Shown: in pieces, positions 16,819 to 25,936 of the stretch
How the letters are laid out: each line of letters opens with the position of its first letter
Numbering within the stretch: position 1 is the first letter of the stretch
Origin: an uncultured Bacteroidales bacterium
GTDB taxonomy: Bacteria > Bacteroidota > Bacteroidia > Bacteroidales > Paludibacteraceae
Assembly: GCA_946626605.1 (NCBI GenBank)
Contig: CAMOUL010000016.1
Span: forward strand, 1 to 47,360
Direction: 5' to 3'
DNA: 47,360 nucleotides
The notes under the pieces: generated by a model
Seen by the model: only the letters and a program-made list of their open reading frames with translations
What the model was told of the DNA's origin: nothing
Databases searched by the model: none
Translations under genes and position numbers: made by a program

Positions 16819-17782
16819 TGCATTCACGACAGAACTGCCGCAAGAGGGATTCAGGCGTCTCGCAGAGCGAGGTCTGGATAATTGGTCCTTGGTTAATGGT
16901 GACTGTTCTGAAGCAGAGATCCTTGTGAGCACATTTGATTACAAAGTGCCGCGGGAGTTGATCGAGTCGATGCCCCGATTGAAGTTAATTGCCAACTTCG
17001 GTGCGGGGTTCAATAACATCGACTTAGAGGCTTGTCGTGAACGAGGTATCCGGGTGACAAACACCCCGCAACCGGTGATTGAGCCGACGGCCGAACTGGC
17101 TTTTGCGCTGATGATCGATGTAGCGAGGCGCGTAAGCGAGTTCGACAGAAAGGTTAGGGGTCTTGTTCCGAATGGTTGTACGGCTCCGGAGCCTCTCCTG
17201 TTTGGTGTGATGCGAAACTTAAGTCACTCGTTATACGGAAAGACTTTGGGTATTTTGGGAATGGGGCGTATCGGTCAGGCTCTGGCGCGCAGAGCGATAG
17301 CCAGTGGCATGAAGATCTTATACCATAACCGGCACGAAATCAATGATGACACGCTCAGAGCGCTTCATGGTGGGAATGAAGAAATGGTGAGATATGTAGA
17401 TTTTCAGACCTTGCTGCAGGACAGTGATTTCTTGAGTCTGAACCTGCCCTACACACCGGAAGTGCATCATATCATCGGTAAGCCGGAGTTAGGGATGATG
17501 AAACGGAGTGCGTACCTTATAAACACCGCGCGCGGTGCGCACGTAGATGAGGCGGCCTTAGTCGAAGCCCTGAAAAGCGGCATTATTGCCGGAGCTGCGT
17601 TGGATGTATATGAGTTCGAACCGGCTATTCATCCGGACCTGCTGAAGTTACCGAACGTGGTGCTAAGTCCGCATACGGGAACCGGTACATGGGAAGGTCG
17701 CATCGCTATGTGCGAGAACGTAACAGACAATATTATTGCATTCGTCGAAAATCGGCCGAACGCTATGAATATTGTCATTTGA
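16811..17782 (+). CDS. D-2-hydroxyacid dehydrogenase
   Basis: NAD(P)-dependent reductase of the D-isomer-specific 2-hydroxyacid dehydrogenase family, closest in motif to glyoxylate/hydroxypyruvate reductases. It has LKLIANFGAGFNNIDLEA (substrate region), the Rossmann glycine motif LGILGMGRIG, catalytic Arg in LINTARGAHVDE, Glu in DVYEFEP and His in LSPHTGTGT. HNRHE after the second beta strand suggests NADPH rather than NADH preference (inference). At 323 residues it is complete. Residues near 24-31 (WSLVNGD) come from a weak 7-bp array. Confidence 0.92.
   Translation: MKIAFTTELPQEGFRRLAERGLDNWSLVNGDCSEAEILVSTFDYKVPRELIESMPRLKLIANFGAGFNNIDLEACRERGIRVTNTPQPVIEPTAELAFALMIDVARRVSEFDRKVRGLVPNGCTAPEPLLFGVMRNLSHSLYGKTLGILGMGRIGQALARRAIASGMKILYHNRHEINDDTLRALHGGNEEMVRYVDFQTLLQDSDFLSLNLPYTPEVHHIIGKPELGMMKRSAYLINTARGAHVDEAALVEALKSGIIAGAALDVYEFEPAIHPDLLKLPNVVLSPHTGTGTWEGRIAMCENVTDNIIAFVENRPNAMNIVI
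16881..16901. repeat. Weak 7-bp array inside the dehydrogenase gene
   Basis: Units ATTGGTC, CTTGGTT, AATGGTG; same flavour as 2876-2910. Only three degenerate units. Confidence 0.4.
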
Positions 17783-17810
17783 GAATTTTGATTTTTGATT
17801 TTAAAATTTA
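17783..17810. repeat. 7-bp tandem array before the DUF4923-like gene
   Basis: Units GAATTTT, GATTTTT, GATTTTA, AAATTTA fill the spacer right after the dehydrogenase stop and end exactly 6 nt before the next ATG (17817). Confidence 0.7.
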
Positions 17811-17816
17811 CATACA

Positions 17817-18350
17817 ATGAAAAAAGCTTTTTTAGTAGTAGCCGCAGCGGTTCTGATGAGTGCCTGCGGATTCTTGAAGAACAGCACCACGGGTGCAAGT
17901 AATAACCAGACGACCACTCAGACGGCCACCACGACGACTCCTGCGAATGCGCAGAGTGCAGGTCAGGGTGCAGGTAATGCGTTGTTAGCGCTGTACAACC
18001 AGTACAAAGCGGACGGCAACAAGTATGACTACAAGAACATGCAGAACATCCTGAACACCGTTACGCTGGTAGCTAACTGCGAGGGTCTGAAGACCAACTT
18101 CAAAGATAAGACCTACCTCAAAGATTTCGGGAAGGGTATGATTGCTTCGTCGCTGGGTTTGGTAACACAGAATAACGTAGAGAGCGTGACGAACAGTCTG
18201 GTAACTATGGTAAAGGAGAGCGAGACCGTTCAAAATGCTGCTACCACCGCACAAAACACCGCGAACACCGCGGCCGGCTATGCCAATACTGCTGCTCAAT
18301 ACGCAGGAGCTCTCAGTTCGCTGCTGAGCGCTTTCGGCGGCAGTAAGTAA
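17817..18350 (+). CDS. DUF4923-like lipoprotein
   Basis: 177-residue lipoprotein with signal [17 protein letters not shown] (lipobox LMSAC, Cys17). A Thr/Asn/Gln-rich linker (residues about 22-50) is followed by a helical domain with [23 protein letters not shown] and [13 protein letters not shown]. This resembles the DUF4923 lipoproteins of Bacteroidales, which have no established role. The tail ([24 protein letters not shown]) is Ala/Thr/Asn-rich and probably helical. It sits between the dehydrogenase and pepT, likely in the same transcript. Confidence 0.75.
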   Translation: MKKAFLVVAAAVLMSACGFLKNSTTGASNNQTTTQTATTTTPANAQSAGQGAGNALLALYNQYKADGNKYDYKNMQNILNTVTLVANCEGLKTNFKDKTYLKDFGKGMIASSLGLVTQNNVESVTNSLVTMVKESETVQNAATTAQNTANTAAGYANTAAQYAGALSSLLSAFGGSK

Positions 18351-18376
18351 CAGTTACTGATCATAGGTTACAGCTT

Positions 18377-19597
18377 ATGGGAATCGTTGAACGATTTTTG
18401 AAATACGTATCGTTCTGCACGACGAGCGATGAGAACACCGGCATGACGCCGAGTACACCGGGTCAATTGGAGTTCGCGAAGTACTTGGCGGAGGAACTGA
18501 AGTCAATCGGTTTGACGGAAGTGACGCTGGACGAGAACGGGTATATCATGGCTACTTTAGAGCCTACCCCTACCCTCCCTGAAGGGAAGGAGAATATTCC
18601 CGTAGTAGGTTTTATCGCCCATATGGATACAAGTCCGGATGCAAGCGGAAAGCATGTGAAGGCGAGTGTTATTCGTTACGAAGGCGGAGACGAACATATC
18701 GATGACAGATACATCGGTCAGGAGCTTATTGTGACGGATCACACGACGCTGCTTGGTGCAGACGACAAAGCGGGTATCGCGGAGATCGTAACGGCCATGG
18801 AGTACCTTATTGATCACCCGGAGATCCAGCACGGTAAGGTGCGTATCGGCTTCACGCCGGACGAGGAGATAGGCTGCGGTGCGGACCATTTTGACGTAAA
18901 GGCTTTCGGAGCGGATTTTGCGTACACGATGGACGGAGGTGCGATAGGAGAGTTGGAGTACGAGAACTTCAACGCCGCGGCTTGTAAGATCATGGTGCAT
19001 GGTTATAACGTACACCCCGGAAGTGCGTATCATAAGATGGTTAACTCGATGCGTATCGCGTATCAGTTAGCGGTGATGTTACCGCGCTGGGAGACGCCGG
19101 AGCACACGCAGGGTTATGAAGGTTTCTACCACCTGATCGGAATGAACGGTACGGTTGAAGAGACGACCTTGAGTTATATCATTCGCGACCACGACCGTGC
19201 ACGCTTCGAGAGTCGCAAACGCGAGTTGGAGCACTTGGTTCGTAAGGTGAACCGCGAGTTCGGCGAAGGAACTGTGGAGATCGAGATGCGCGATCAGTAC
19301 TATAACATGCGCGAGAAGATCGAACCGGTGATGTATATCATCGATCTGGCGAAAGAAGCGATGGAGGCTGTCGGCGTTACGCCGATAGTGAAACCTATTC
19401 GCGGCGGTACGGACGGAGCGAGACTAAGTTTCGAAGGCCTACCCTGCCCGAATATCTTCGCCGGAGGAGAGAATTTCCACAGTCGGTATGAATACTTGCC
19501 TATTCCGTCAATGGAAGCGGCAAAAAATGTTATTTTGGAAATCGTTAAAAGAGCGGATGATTTAAAGAGTGAAAGAGTGAAAGATTTAAAGAATTAA
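18377..19597 (+). CDS. pepT: Peptidase T (tripeptide aminopeptidase)
   Basis: Zinc peptidase of the M20B family that removes the N-terminal residue from tripeptides in the cytoplasm. Ligand motifs are intact: [10 protein letters not shown] (His and the nearby catalytic Asp), LGADDKAG (bridging Asp), [13 protein letters not shown] (catalytic Glu pair), MDGG, and [17 protein letters not shown] with the last His in ENFHSRYE. Length 406 is typical. The loop before VVGFIAHMD contains [11 protein letters not shown], encoded by a diverged copy of the C/G-rich hairpin element. The last residues ([12 protein letters not shown]) are encoded by an 8-bp tandem array. Confidence 0.95.
   Translation: MGIVERFLKYVSFCTTSDENTGMTPSTPGQLEFAKYLAEELKSIGLTEVTLDENGYIMATLEPTPTLPEGKENIPVVGFIAHMDTSPDASGKHVKASVIRYEGGDEHIDDRYIGQELIVTDHTTLLGADDKAGIAEIVTAMEYLIDHPEIQHGKVRIGFTPDEEIGCGADHFDVKAFGADFAYTMDGGAIGELEYENFNAAACKIMVHGYNVHPGSAYHKMVNSMRIAYQLAVMLPRWETPEHTQGYEGFYHLIGMNGTVEETTLSYIIRDHDRARFESRKRELEHLVRKVNREFGEGTVEIEMRDQYYNMREKIEPVMYIIDLAKEAMEAVGVTPIVKPIRGGTDGARLSFEGLPCPNIFAGGENFHSRYEYLPIPSMEAAKNVILEIVKRADDLKSERVKDLKN
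18561..18592. repeat. Diverged C/G-rich hairpin element (copy D, in pepT)
   Basis: TCCCT (18576-18580) and AGGGA (18583-18587) form a short stem, preceded by a CCTACCCC run. It reads [10 protein letters not shown] in frame. The architecture is like copies A-C, but stem and loop differ. Confidence 0.55.
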
Positions 19598-19600
19598 AGA
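19561..19600. repeat. 8-bp tandem array at the pepT-gcvT junction
   Basis: Five units: TTTAAAGA, GTGAAAGA twice, TTTAAAGA, ATTAAAGA. It encodes the pepT tail, contains the pepT stop and ends 2 nt before the gcvT ATG (19603). One of the cleanest arrays in the window. Confidence 0.9.
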
Positions 19601-19602
19601 AT

Positions 19603-20688
19603 ATGTTAAAAACAACACCGTTTACTGACATCCATATTGCGTTAGGCGCGAAGATGGCAGAGTTTGCAGGCTTTAATATGCCGATCCAATACCCGACGGG
19701 TATTAACCAAGAGCACATGATCGTTCGCGAGGGCGTAGGTGTGTTCGACGTGAGTCACATGGGTGAGTTCTGGGTGAAAGGCGAGAAAGCGCTGGACTTC
19801 CTACAGTACATCACCACCAACGACTTGTCCGTTATCGCTGCCGGCAAGGCGCAGTACACCTGCATGCCGAACGGCAAAGGCGGTATCGTGGATGACCTGA
19901 TCATCTACAAGTACTCCACGACCAAATATCTGATGGTCGTTAATGCCGGTAATATCGATAAAGACTGGGCTTGGGTCAATAAGGTAAAAGAAGAGAAATT
20001 CGCTGATGCCGACTTGAAACTTGAGAACGCGAGTGCGCGTTACGGTCAGTTAGCCGTTCAGGGTCCGAAAGCAACTGAGTTGCTGCAGTTATTGACAGAT
20101 GCGGACTTGAAGTCGATCGACTATTATGCCTTCCGCGAGTGGAGTTTTGCGGGTGTACCGGGCGTCATCCTATCGAATACGGGTTACACGGGTGCCGGTG
20201 GTTTTGAGCTCTATTTCCCGGCTGAACGCGGTATTGAGATCTGGAATGCGCTGTTTGAAGTAGGCAAACCGTTTGGTTTAGCTCCTATCGGTTTGGGTGC
20301 GCGTGACAGTCTGCGTCTGGAGAAATGGTACTGCTTGTACGGTCATGACATTGATGATACCACCTCGCCGCTGGAGGCCGGTCTGGGTTGGATCACGAAG
20401 TTAGACGCGAAGGAGTTCATTGACCGCGACTTCTTGAAAGCACAGAAGGCAGAGGGAGTGAAGCGCAAACTGGTGCATTTCGAGTGCTTGGAGCGTGCTA
20501 TTCCGCGTAACGGTTACGAAATCTGCGACGAAGCCGGAAATGTAATTGGTAACGTGACATCGGGTATCATGCTGCCGAACACCAAAGTAGGTATCGGTAT
20601 GGGTTACGTGAAGACCGAGTTCGCCAAGAAAGAGAATATCATCTATATCAAGATTCGCGAGAAACTCATTCCGGCGAAGGAAGTGTAA
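19603..20688 (+). CDS. gcvT: Aminomethyltransferase, glycine cleavage T protein
   Basis: Tetrahydrofolate-dependent aminomethyltransferase of the glycine cleavage system. It shows [59 protein letters not shown], the substrate-region [13 protein letters not shown] and the C-terminal [20 protein letters not shown]. Length 361 matches the family. No other gcv gene is in the window, so the system is dispersed. The stop TAA (20686-20688) is in the first unit of a 7-bp array. Confidence 0.96.
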   Translation: MLKTTPFTDIHIALGAKMAEFAGFNMPIQYPTGINQEHMIVREGVGVFDVSHMGEFWVKGEKALDFLQYITTNDLSVIAAGKAQYTCMPNGKGGIVDDLIIYKYSTTKYLMVVNAGNIDKDWAWVNKVKEEKFADADLKLENASARYGQLAVQGPKATELLQLLTDADLKSIDYYAFREWSFAGVPGVILSNTGYTGAGGFELYFPAERGIEIWNALFEVGKPFGLAPIGLGARDSLRLEKWYCLYGHDIDDTTSPLEAGLGWITKLDAKEFIDRDFLKAQKAEGVKRKLVHFECLERAIPRNGYEICDEAGNVIGNVTSGIMLPNTKVGIGMGYVKTEFAKKENIIYIKIREKLIPAKEV

Positions 20689-20710
20689 GGTGTAAAGTGT
20701 ACGGTGTAAT
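20683..20710. repeat. 7-bp tandem array at the gcvT-patatin junction
   Basis: Units GTGTAAG, GTGTAAA, GTGTACG, GTGTAAT. Stop TAA and start GTG or ATG occur within the units; the gcvT stop and the next start both lie in the array. Confidence 0.88.
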
Positions 20711-21650
20711 GGGAAAGAACGTAGCGTTAGTCTTGGGTTCCGGTGGTGCGCGCGGATTAGCGCACATTGGAGCGATTGAGGCGTTGGAGGCGCGGGGTTA
20801 TACGATCACCAGTATAGCCGGTTGCTCGATGGGTTCTATCATAGCCGGAATGTATGCGGCGGGAGAACTGAAGAAAGCCAAAGATTGGTTTTTACGAGTA
20901 GACAAACAGCTCATCCTCCGGATGATGGACATCAACCTTTTCAGCGGCAACTCGTTGGTGAAAGGTCAGAAAATCATTCTGGAACTGCAGAAAGTAGTGC
21001 CGGATCGACCGATTGAGCAGTTGAATATTCCCTGCACGATTGTTGCCTCGGATATGATGAATACAGAGGAGGTTCTCTTCCGCACCGGAAGTCTGTTTGA
21101 GGCCGTTCGGGCATCTATCAGTATCCCGTTGTTCTTCCAGCCCGTTCAGATAGGTCATCGTCTGCTTATTGACGGAGGTATCCTCAATCCGCTGCCGTTA
21201 CACTCTGTGGAGCGCACGGAAGGTGATATCCTTGTAGCGATGGACATCAGCGGTAAAGACAGCATGCCCAAAGAGGAGATGCCCGACCCGATTGACGTAG
21301 AAGGTCGTCTCAAAGACCTGACGAACCGCGGCATTCCGGTGCCGAAAGCCTTGGAGAACAGTTTGCGTCAATTAGGTAAGAAAGTGGATGAAGTGCGTGC
21401 GAAGCGGGCGGCAGACTTAGGCAGAACCGTTAACTTCGTGAAGATGCTGGACCGCATGAGTGACATGCAGATCCAACAGAACACCTTGTTAGCCTGCCGG
21501 TTAACCCCGCCGGACATTAAAGCCACTATGCGTCAGTACGCTTATAACACTTTCGATTTCGACAAAGCAGAAGAGATCATCGAGCAAGGTGGTGTGCTGA
21601 TGAATCAGGCGCTGGATGAATACGAAAGAAAGTTGAAAGTTAAAAGTTGA
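20709..21650 (+). CDS. Patatin-like phospholipase (RssA/NTE type)
   Basis: Serine acyl hydrolase of the patatin family. It has the oxyanion motif GSGGARGLAHIGAIEAL, nucleophile GCSMGS (GxSxG) and the catalytic DGG in LIDGGILNPLP, so the Ser-Asp dyad is intact. About 313 residues from ATG 20709; a GTG at 20697 would add four repeat-encoded residues (MYGV) and cannot be excluded. The C-terminal region (MLDRMSDMQIQQNTLLACRLTPPDI) is typical of Bacteroidales members. It probably acts on membrane lipids, which fits the acyl-CoA synthetases downstream (inference). Confidence 0.92.
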   Translation: MGKNVALVLGSGGARGLAHIGAIEALEARGYTITSIAGCSMGSIIAGMYAAGELKKAKDWFLRVDKQLILRMMDINLFSGNSLVKGQKIILELQKVVPDRPIEQLNIPCTIVASDMMNTEEVLFRTGSLFEAVRASISIPLFFQPVQIGHRLLIDGGILNPLPLHSVERTEGDILVAMDISGKDSMPKEEMPDPIDVEGRLKDLTNRGIPVPKALENSLRQLGKKVDEVRAKRAADLGRTVNFVKMLDRMSDMQIQQNTLLACRLTPPDIKATMRQYAYNTFDFDKAEEIIEQGGVLMNQALDEYERKLKVKS

Positions 21651-21655
21651 AAGAC
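21628..21655. repeat. 7-bp tandem array at the patatin-TetR junction
   Basis: Units GAAAGTT, GAAAGTT, AAAAGTT, GAAAGAC. The overlapping TTG start and TGA stop (21647-21650) are inside the array. Confidence 0.88.
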
Positions 21656-22240
21656 AGGAGGGATTATATCATCCGGAAGGCGATGGAGCTATATGCGCTG
21701 AACGGGTTTAATAATGTAAGTATCAGCGACTTACAGTACGCGCTGGATATCGGTCGCGGTACGTTATATTATTATTTTTCGGATCAGGACGAACTCTTCA
21801 TCGCCTGCATGGAACGATATTTTCTGGAGCCCAAACATCGGGCACTGCAGAGCGTACCTGAAGATGCGGATATCGATACAATGATTGGTGCAATGCTGGA
21901 ATATCTGCATAGCTTGGAAGCCGCTCTGTTGACCTTTGATATCAAGACAATCAACACCTCGAATGTCAACGACCTGATGTTCACGGCATACAGTCGTTTT
22001 CCGGCCTTGCACCGCAAGGCACAACGGTTAGCGCTGAAGGAATTGGAGTTATGGCGTAAAGCGATCTATCATGACCAACGGGCAGGACTGGTGCGTAGAG
22101 ACATCGATCGGGACCAGATAGCGCTTATGTTTACCCACATCAAAAACACCTACGACAGCGGTCTGGGAAAGACCCAAATGGACTTTTCATTATTAGAAAA
22201 AACATATTCGGAATTTCATAAATTATTAAAAATATCATAA
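21647..22240 (+). CDS. TetR-family transcriptional regulator
   Basis: 197-residue TetR-type repressor. The N-terminal helix-turn-helix is clear (RKAMELYALNGFNNVSISDL, GRGTLYYYFSDQDELF), and the C-terminal ligand domain is divergent. The start appears to be TTG at 21647, overlapping the upstream stop as TTGA; the next ATG would cut the first DNA-binding helix. A palindrome that fits a TetR operator lies at the promoter of the next gene, 10 nt beyond this stop, so control of the acyl-CoA synthetases by a fatty-acid or acyl-CoA ligand is a reasonable inference. Confidence 0.92.
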   Translation: MKDRRDYIIRKAMELYALNGFNNVSISDLQYALDIGRGTLYYYFSDQDELFIACMERYFLEPKHRALQSVPEDADIDTMIGAMLEYLHSLEAALLTFDIKTINTSNVNDLMFTAYSRFPALHRKAQRLALKELELWRKAIYHDQRAGLVRRDIDRDQIALMFTHIKNTYDSGLGKTQMDFSLLEKTYSEFHKLLKIS

Positions 22241-22249
22241 AAAATAACG

Positions 22250-22271
22250 TTTTCGAACGAATATTCGAAAA
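22250..22271 (+). promoter_or_regulatory. Candidate TetR operator
   Basis: Perfect 8-bp inverted repeat TTTTCGAA ... TTCGAAAA with a 6-bp centre, located where the -33 element of the next gene should be. Binding here would block transcription. Confidence 0.7.
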
Positions 22272-22279
22272 TATTGTAG

Positions 22280-22287
22280 TACTTTTG
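22280..22287 (+). promoter_or_regulatory. -7 box of the first acyl-CoA synthetase
   Basis: TACTTTTG at 22280-22287, with expected start near 22294 and ATG at 22310. The -33 position has no TTG and lies in the operator palindrome, suggesting a regulated, weak promoter. Confidence 0.6.
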
Positions 22288-22309
22288 CTGCCGATAACAA
22301 ATTAAGCTT

Positions 22310-23959
22310 ATGGCAACAAAACATTATTTATCGTACCTTCAAGAGACGATGCACTCGAATTGGGACGGATTGGCGATGACTGATCTGGACGGTGAGCATC
22401 GCTACACGTATGCGCAATTGGCGGAGGCGATTGCAAAGTTACACACCACTTGGCGCACGTGCGGAATCAAGGAGGGCGACAAGATTGCTCTGTGCGGTCG
22501 CAACTGCGCGAATTGGGGTCTGTTATTCTTAGCCGTAGAGAGTTATAAAGCGGTAGTAGTAAGTATTTTACCGGATTTCACGGCAGAGGGTATTTACTCC
22601 CTGGTAGACCACTCTGAGGCCGTGCTTCTGTATGTAGGTCCGAACGTAAAGAAAAAAATCGATGCCACCCAGATGAAGGGGTTGAAGGCCACGATCTTTA
22701 TGGACGACATGACGATTGTTGAGGCTGATGACAGTTTCCGCAAGAAATTCGAAAGTGCAGACGCAGCTTTTGCAAAAGAATATCCGGATGGTGTAAAATT
22801 GACAGATGTCAATTATCCGATTGATAACTACGATGATCTGGCGGTGATCAATTACACGTCCGGTTCGACTGGAAATCCGAAGGGTGTGATGTTGACACAT
22901 CTTAACCTGAGCGGTAATGTAGAGTTCGCGCACACACGTATCCCTCACAAACCGGGCGATACGGTGCTCTCGATGCTGCCGATCGCGCATATGTTCGGTT
23001 TGATGTTTGAGTTCCTTTACCAGATCTGCGAGGGTGCATCAGTTTATTTCCTAACCCAAGCTCCTACTCCGACGGTGCTGATGAAGGCCTTTGCGCAAGT
23101 GAAACCGTTTATGATTCTGACCGTACCTTTGGTAGTGGAGAAGATCATCAAGAAAGGTGTGCTGCCGAAGATCAGCAGTCCGGCTGCGAAGATCATGTGG
23201 AAAACGCCGTTCCTCAAGAATGTCATTCGAGGTAAAGTAAAAGAGGGTCTGGATAAGACTTTTGGTGGTCAGTTACGCTACCTCATCATCGGTGGAGCTG
23301 CGCTGAACGGCGAAGTAGAGCAAGTGCTGCATGATATCAAGTATCAGTACTGCGTAGGTTACGGTATGACCGAGTGCGGTCCGCTGATCAGTTACGAAGA
23401 CTGGTTCAGATATGCTTTCCACAGCTGTGGAAAAGAATTACCACAGTGTCATGTTCGTATCGACAGCGAAGACCCGACTTCCAAGGACGGTGAGATCCAA
23501 GTAAAGGGTATCAACGTGATGAAGGGATATTATAAGAACGAGGAGGCGACCAAGGCTGTCTTCACCGAGGACGGCTGGATGAGAACCGGTGACCTGGGTG
23601 TGCTGGATAAAGAAGGAAATATCTATATCCACGGTCGTTCGAAAAATATGATTTTGGGTCCAAGTGGACAGAATATCTATCCGGAAGAGATCGAGGACAA
23701 ACTGAACTCGATGCCTTGCGTTGTAGAATCGATTGTTGTAGAGAGAGAGGGCAAGTTAGTAGCTCTCGTCTTCCCCGATACAAGCGCTGAAGGAAAGAAG
23801 ATTCTTGGCTCCAAGAGTCTGACGCAGTTGATGGAAGAGAACCGCGTAGCGGTGAATAAAGATCTTCCGAACTACAGTCCGATCAGTGCCGTAGAATTAG
23901 TGGCTTCGGAGTTTGAGAAGACCCCGAAACGCTCGATAAAACGCTATCTATACAAATGA
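22310..23959 (+). CDS. Acyl-CoA synthetase (AMP-forming), paralogue 1
   Basis: ANL-superfamily enzyme that activates a carboxylic acid, probably a long-chain fatty acid, to its CoA thioester via an acyl-adenylate. It shows the P-loop NYTSGSTGNPKGVM, GYGMTECGPLI (A5 motif), GWMRTGDLG (A7) and the C-terminal catalytic Lys in KTPKRSIKRYLYK. At 549 residues it is complete. Its TetR-type operator and the hairpin terminator after it suggest a monocistronic, regulated unit. The next gene is a clear paralogue with the same N-terminal pattern (KHYLxYLxExM) and C-terminal tail. Confidence 0.93.
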   Translation: MATKHYLSYLQETMHSNWDGLAMTDLDGEHRYTYAQLAEAIAKLHTTWRTCGIKEGDKIALCGRNCANWGLLFLAVESYKAVVVSILPDFTAEGIYSLVDHSEAVLLYVGPNVKKKIDATQMKGLKATIFMDDMTIVEADDSFRKKFESADAAFAKEYPDGVKLTDVNYPIDNYDDLAVINYTSGSTGNPKGVMLTHLNLSGNVEFAHTRIPHKPGDTVLSMLPIAHMFGLMFEFLYQICEGASVYFLTQAPTPTVLMKAFAQVKPFMILTVPLVVEKIIKKGVLPKISSPAAKIMWKTPFLKNVIRGKVKEGLDKTFGGQLRYLIIGGAALNGEVEQVLHDIKYQYCVGYGMTECGPLISYEDWFRYAFHSCGKELPQCHVRIDSEDPTSKDGEIQVKGINVMKGYYKNEEATKAVFTEDGWMRTGDLGVLDKEGNIYIHGRSKNMILGPSGQNIYPEEIEDKLNSMPCVVESIVVEREGKLVALVFPDTSAEGKKILGSKSLTQLMEENRVAVNKDLPNYSPISAVELVASEFEKTPKRSIKRYLYK

Positions 23960-24007
23960 TAACGTTATAGTGAGTAAGTAGATGTGATCCCTGAGATGGG
24001 ATCGAAG

Positions 24008-24047
24008 CTTGCGCGTAGTTGAGAAACCACGCGCTTGTTTTTTTTGT
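24008..24047 (+). terminator. Intrinsic terminator after acyl-CoA synthetase 1
   Basis: Stem GCGCGT-A-GTT (24011-24020) with AAC-C-ACGCGC (24025-24034) around a GAGA loop, followed by a T-rich run (24035-24045). Confidence 0.88.
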
Positions 24048-24115
24048 GTATGTTTCCCTTTTTGTCTTTTTGAGGTAGCAAATAATACTTATTTGCACGA
24101 TTTATAGGATTTTGC

Positions 24116-24146
24116 TTGCATATTTGAAAAAAAAGCAGTAACTTTG
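24116..24146 (+). promoter_or_regulatory. Promoter of acyl-CoA synthetase 2
   Basis: TTG (24116-24118), 20 nt with an A-tract, TAACTTTG (24139-24146). About 100 nt of leader precede the ATG at 24253, including the GTGTACG array. Confidence 0.87.
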
Positions 24147-24178
24147 CCGCGCAAAGTTGTGTGCATCAGCAAAACGAA

Positions 24179-24206
24179 GTGTATGGTGTACGGTGTACAG
24201 TGTACA
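24179..24206. repeat. 7-bp tandem array in a leader
   Basis: Units GTGTATG, GTGTACG, GTGTACA, GTGTACA in the 5' leader of acyl-CoA synthetase 2; two further TTTAAGG units follow at 24237-24250, ending 2 nt before the ATG. Confidence 0.85.
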
Positions 24207-24252
24207 AAATAACTAGAAAAATTGAAGGAATTAATGTTTAAGGTTTAAGGAA

Positions 24253-25911
24253 ATGACGAAACATTATTTGCAATATCTGACGGAAGTGATGGATCATCAG
24301 TGGAATGATTTGGCGCTTTCGGATTATAACGAAAATCACGAATACACCTTTGGTGAGTTGGCAGTAGAGATGCTGCGCTTGCATGTGCTGTTTGAGCAAC
24401 TGGGTTTGAAGCGCGGCGATAAGATCGCTTTATGTGGCCGTAACTGCGCGAACTGGGCAGTAGCTTATTTGGCTATTGCGGCGTACGAAGGCGTATGCGT
24501 AAGTATCCTGCAGGACTTCACGGCGGAGGACATCGCGCATCTCCTGGATCACTCGGATAGTGAACTGCTGTTTGTCGGCCCATATGTATGGAAAGACCTT
24601 CAGCTCCAAAAGATGCCGGCAAAGATCAAAGCAGCTCTGTCATTGGAAGATTGGCGTCCTTTATACGAGCGCAAAGGAAACAAAAAAGAAAACGCCGTAC
24701 ATGTGTTAACTACGGACGAGTGGCAGGAGGCTTTTCTGGCGAAACACCCGCGTGCCCTTGAACCGGAGGAAGTATATTTCTCCGCCGACCCTGAGACGCT
24801 TAGCCTAATTAACTATACCTCGGGGTCAACCGGAAGTCCGAAAGGCGTGATGCTGAACGGTCGTTCGTTGAGTAACAACGTAGAGATCGGTATGAAGATG
24901 CTACCAGTTGAACCGGGTCAGCGCCTAGTGTCTATGCTCCCGCTCGCGCATATGTTCGGTCAGGTGTGCGAACTGCTCTACCCTCTTTGCTCAGGAACGC
25001 ATATCTATTTCCTCACCAAGAGTCCAACGCCTTCCATCCTGCTCAAAGCCATGAAGGAAGTGCAGCCGTATCTGGTAGTTACCGTGCCGCTGGTGATTGA
25101 AAAGATCTACAAAAAGAACTTAGACCCCACTTTGAGTAAATGGGCCATCCGTACGTTCTGGCATATGCCACTTATTGGCAGCATTCTACACGCTCGTGTG
25201 AAGAGCGCGCTAAAGAACGCTTTCGGCGGTAAGTTACGCTATTTCATCTGCGGCGGTGCTGCGATGAACCCGGTGGTGGAGAAATGTCTGATGGATATTC
25301 ATTTCCCGCTCTCGATTGGTTATGGTATGACTGAGTGCGGCCCGCTGATTGGTGGAAACCCGCCTAAGTATTTCAAGGCTCGTAGCGGTGGTGTACCGGT
25401 GATGAACATGGAGGTGAAGATCGACGAACCGAATCAAGCTGGCATCGGAGAGATCCTCGTGAAGGGCGAAAACGTGATGTTGGGTTACTATAAAAACCCT
25501 GATGCAACGAATGCTGCCTTCACCCCGGACGGCTGGTTGCGAACGGGTGACTTAGGTCGTCTGGACCGCAAGCAGAACATCTATATCAAGGGTCGAAACA
25601 AGACGATGTTCTTAGGTGCATCCGGTCAGAACATCTACCCTGAAGAGATAGAGGACAAACTGAACAATCAGGAGGCGGTAGGTGAGTCACTTATCGTCGA
25701 ACGTGAAGGTAAATTAGTCGCCTTGGTATTCCCGGACGAGACGCTGACGAAACGTATGACGAAAGACGAGATTCTGCATATTATGCGGGCTAACCTTGAG
25801 AAATTAAATCACCTCATCCCATCCTATAGCAAAGTGGCGGATATCGAAGTACAAGACAAACCGTTTGAGAAGACGCCAAAACGCTCCATTAAACGATTCT
25901 TGTATAAGTAA
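24253..25911 (+). CDS. Acyl-CoA synthetase (AMP-forming), paralogue 2
   Basis: 552-residue tandem paralogue of the preceding enzyme. It retains NYTSGSTGSPKGVML, GYGMTECGPLIG, DGWLRTGDLG and the terminal KTPKRSIKRFLYK. Substrate preference is likely similar (long-chain fatty acids) but cannot be read from the sequence. Unlike paralogue 1 it has a full constitutive-looking promoter and no TetR-type palindrome, so the pair may be regulated differently. It is followed closely by lptD (25 bp), which may share its transcript. Confidence 0.93.
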   Translation: MTKHYLQYLTEVMDHQWNDLALSDYNENHEYTFGELAVEMLRLHVLFEQLGLKRGDKIALCGRNCANWAVAYLAIAAYEGVCVSILQDFTAEDIAHLLDHSDSELLFVGPYVWKDLQLQKMPAKIKAALSLEDWRPLYERKGNKKENAVHVLTTDEWQEAFLAKHPRALEPEEVYFSADPETLSLINYTSGSTGSPKGVMLNGRSLSNNVEIGMKMLPVEPGQRLVSMLPLAHMFGQVCELLYPLCSGTHIYFLTKSPTPSILLKAMKEVQPYLVVTVPLVIEKIYKKNLDPTLSKWAIRTFWHMPLIGSILHARVKSALKNAFGGKLRYFICGGAAMNPVVEKCLMDIHFPLSIGYGMTECGPLIGGNPPKYFKARSGGVPVMNMEVKIDEPNQAGIGEILVKGENVMLGYYKNPDATNAAFTPDGWLRTGDLGRLDRKQNIYIKGRNKTMFLGASGQNIYPEEIEDKLNNQEAVGESLIVEREGKLVALVFPDETLTKRMTKDEILHIMRANLEKLNHLIPSYSKVADIEVQDKPFEKTPKRSIKRFLYK

Positions 25912-25936
25912 AACCTGTGCGTAGAAAGTAAACTCT

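Noticed and set aside
18351..18376. Possible 7-bp array between the DUF4923-like gene and pepT
   Set aside because: Units are too degenerate to distinguish from chance.
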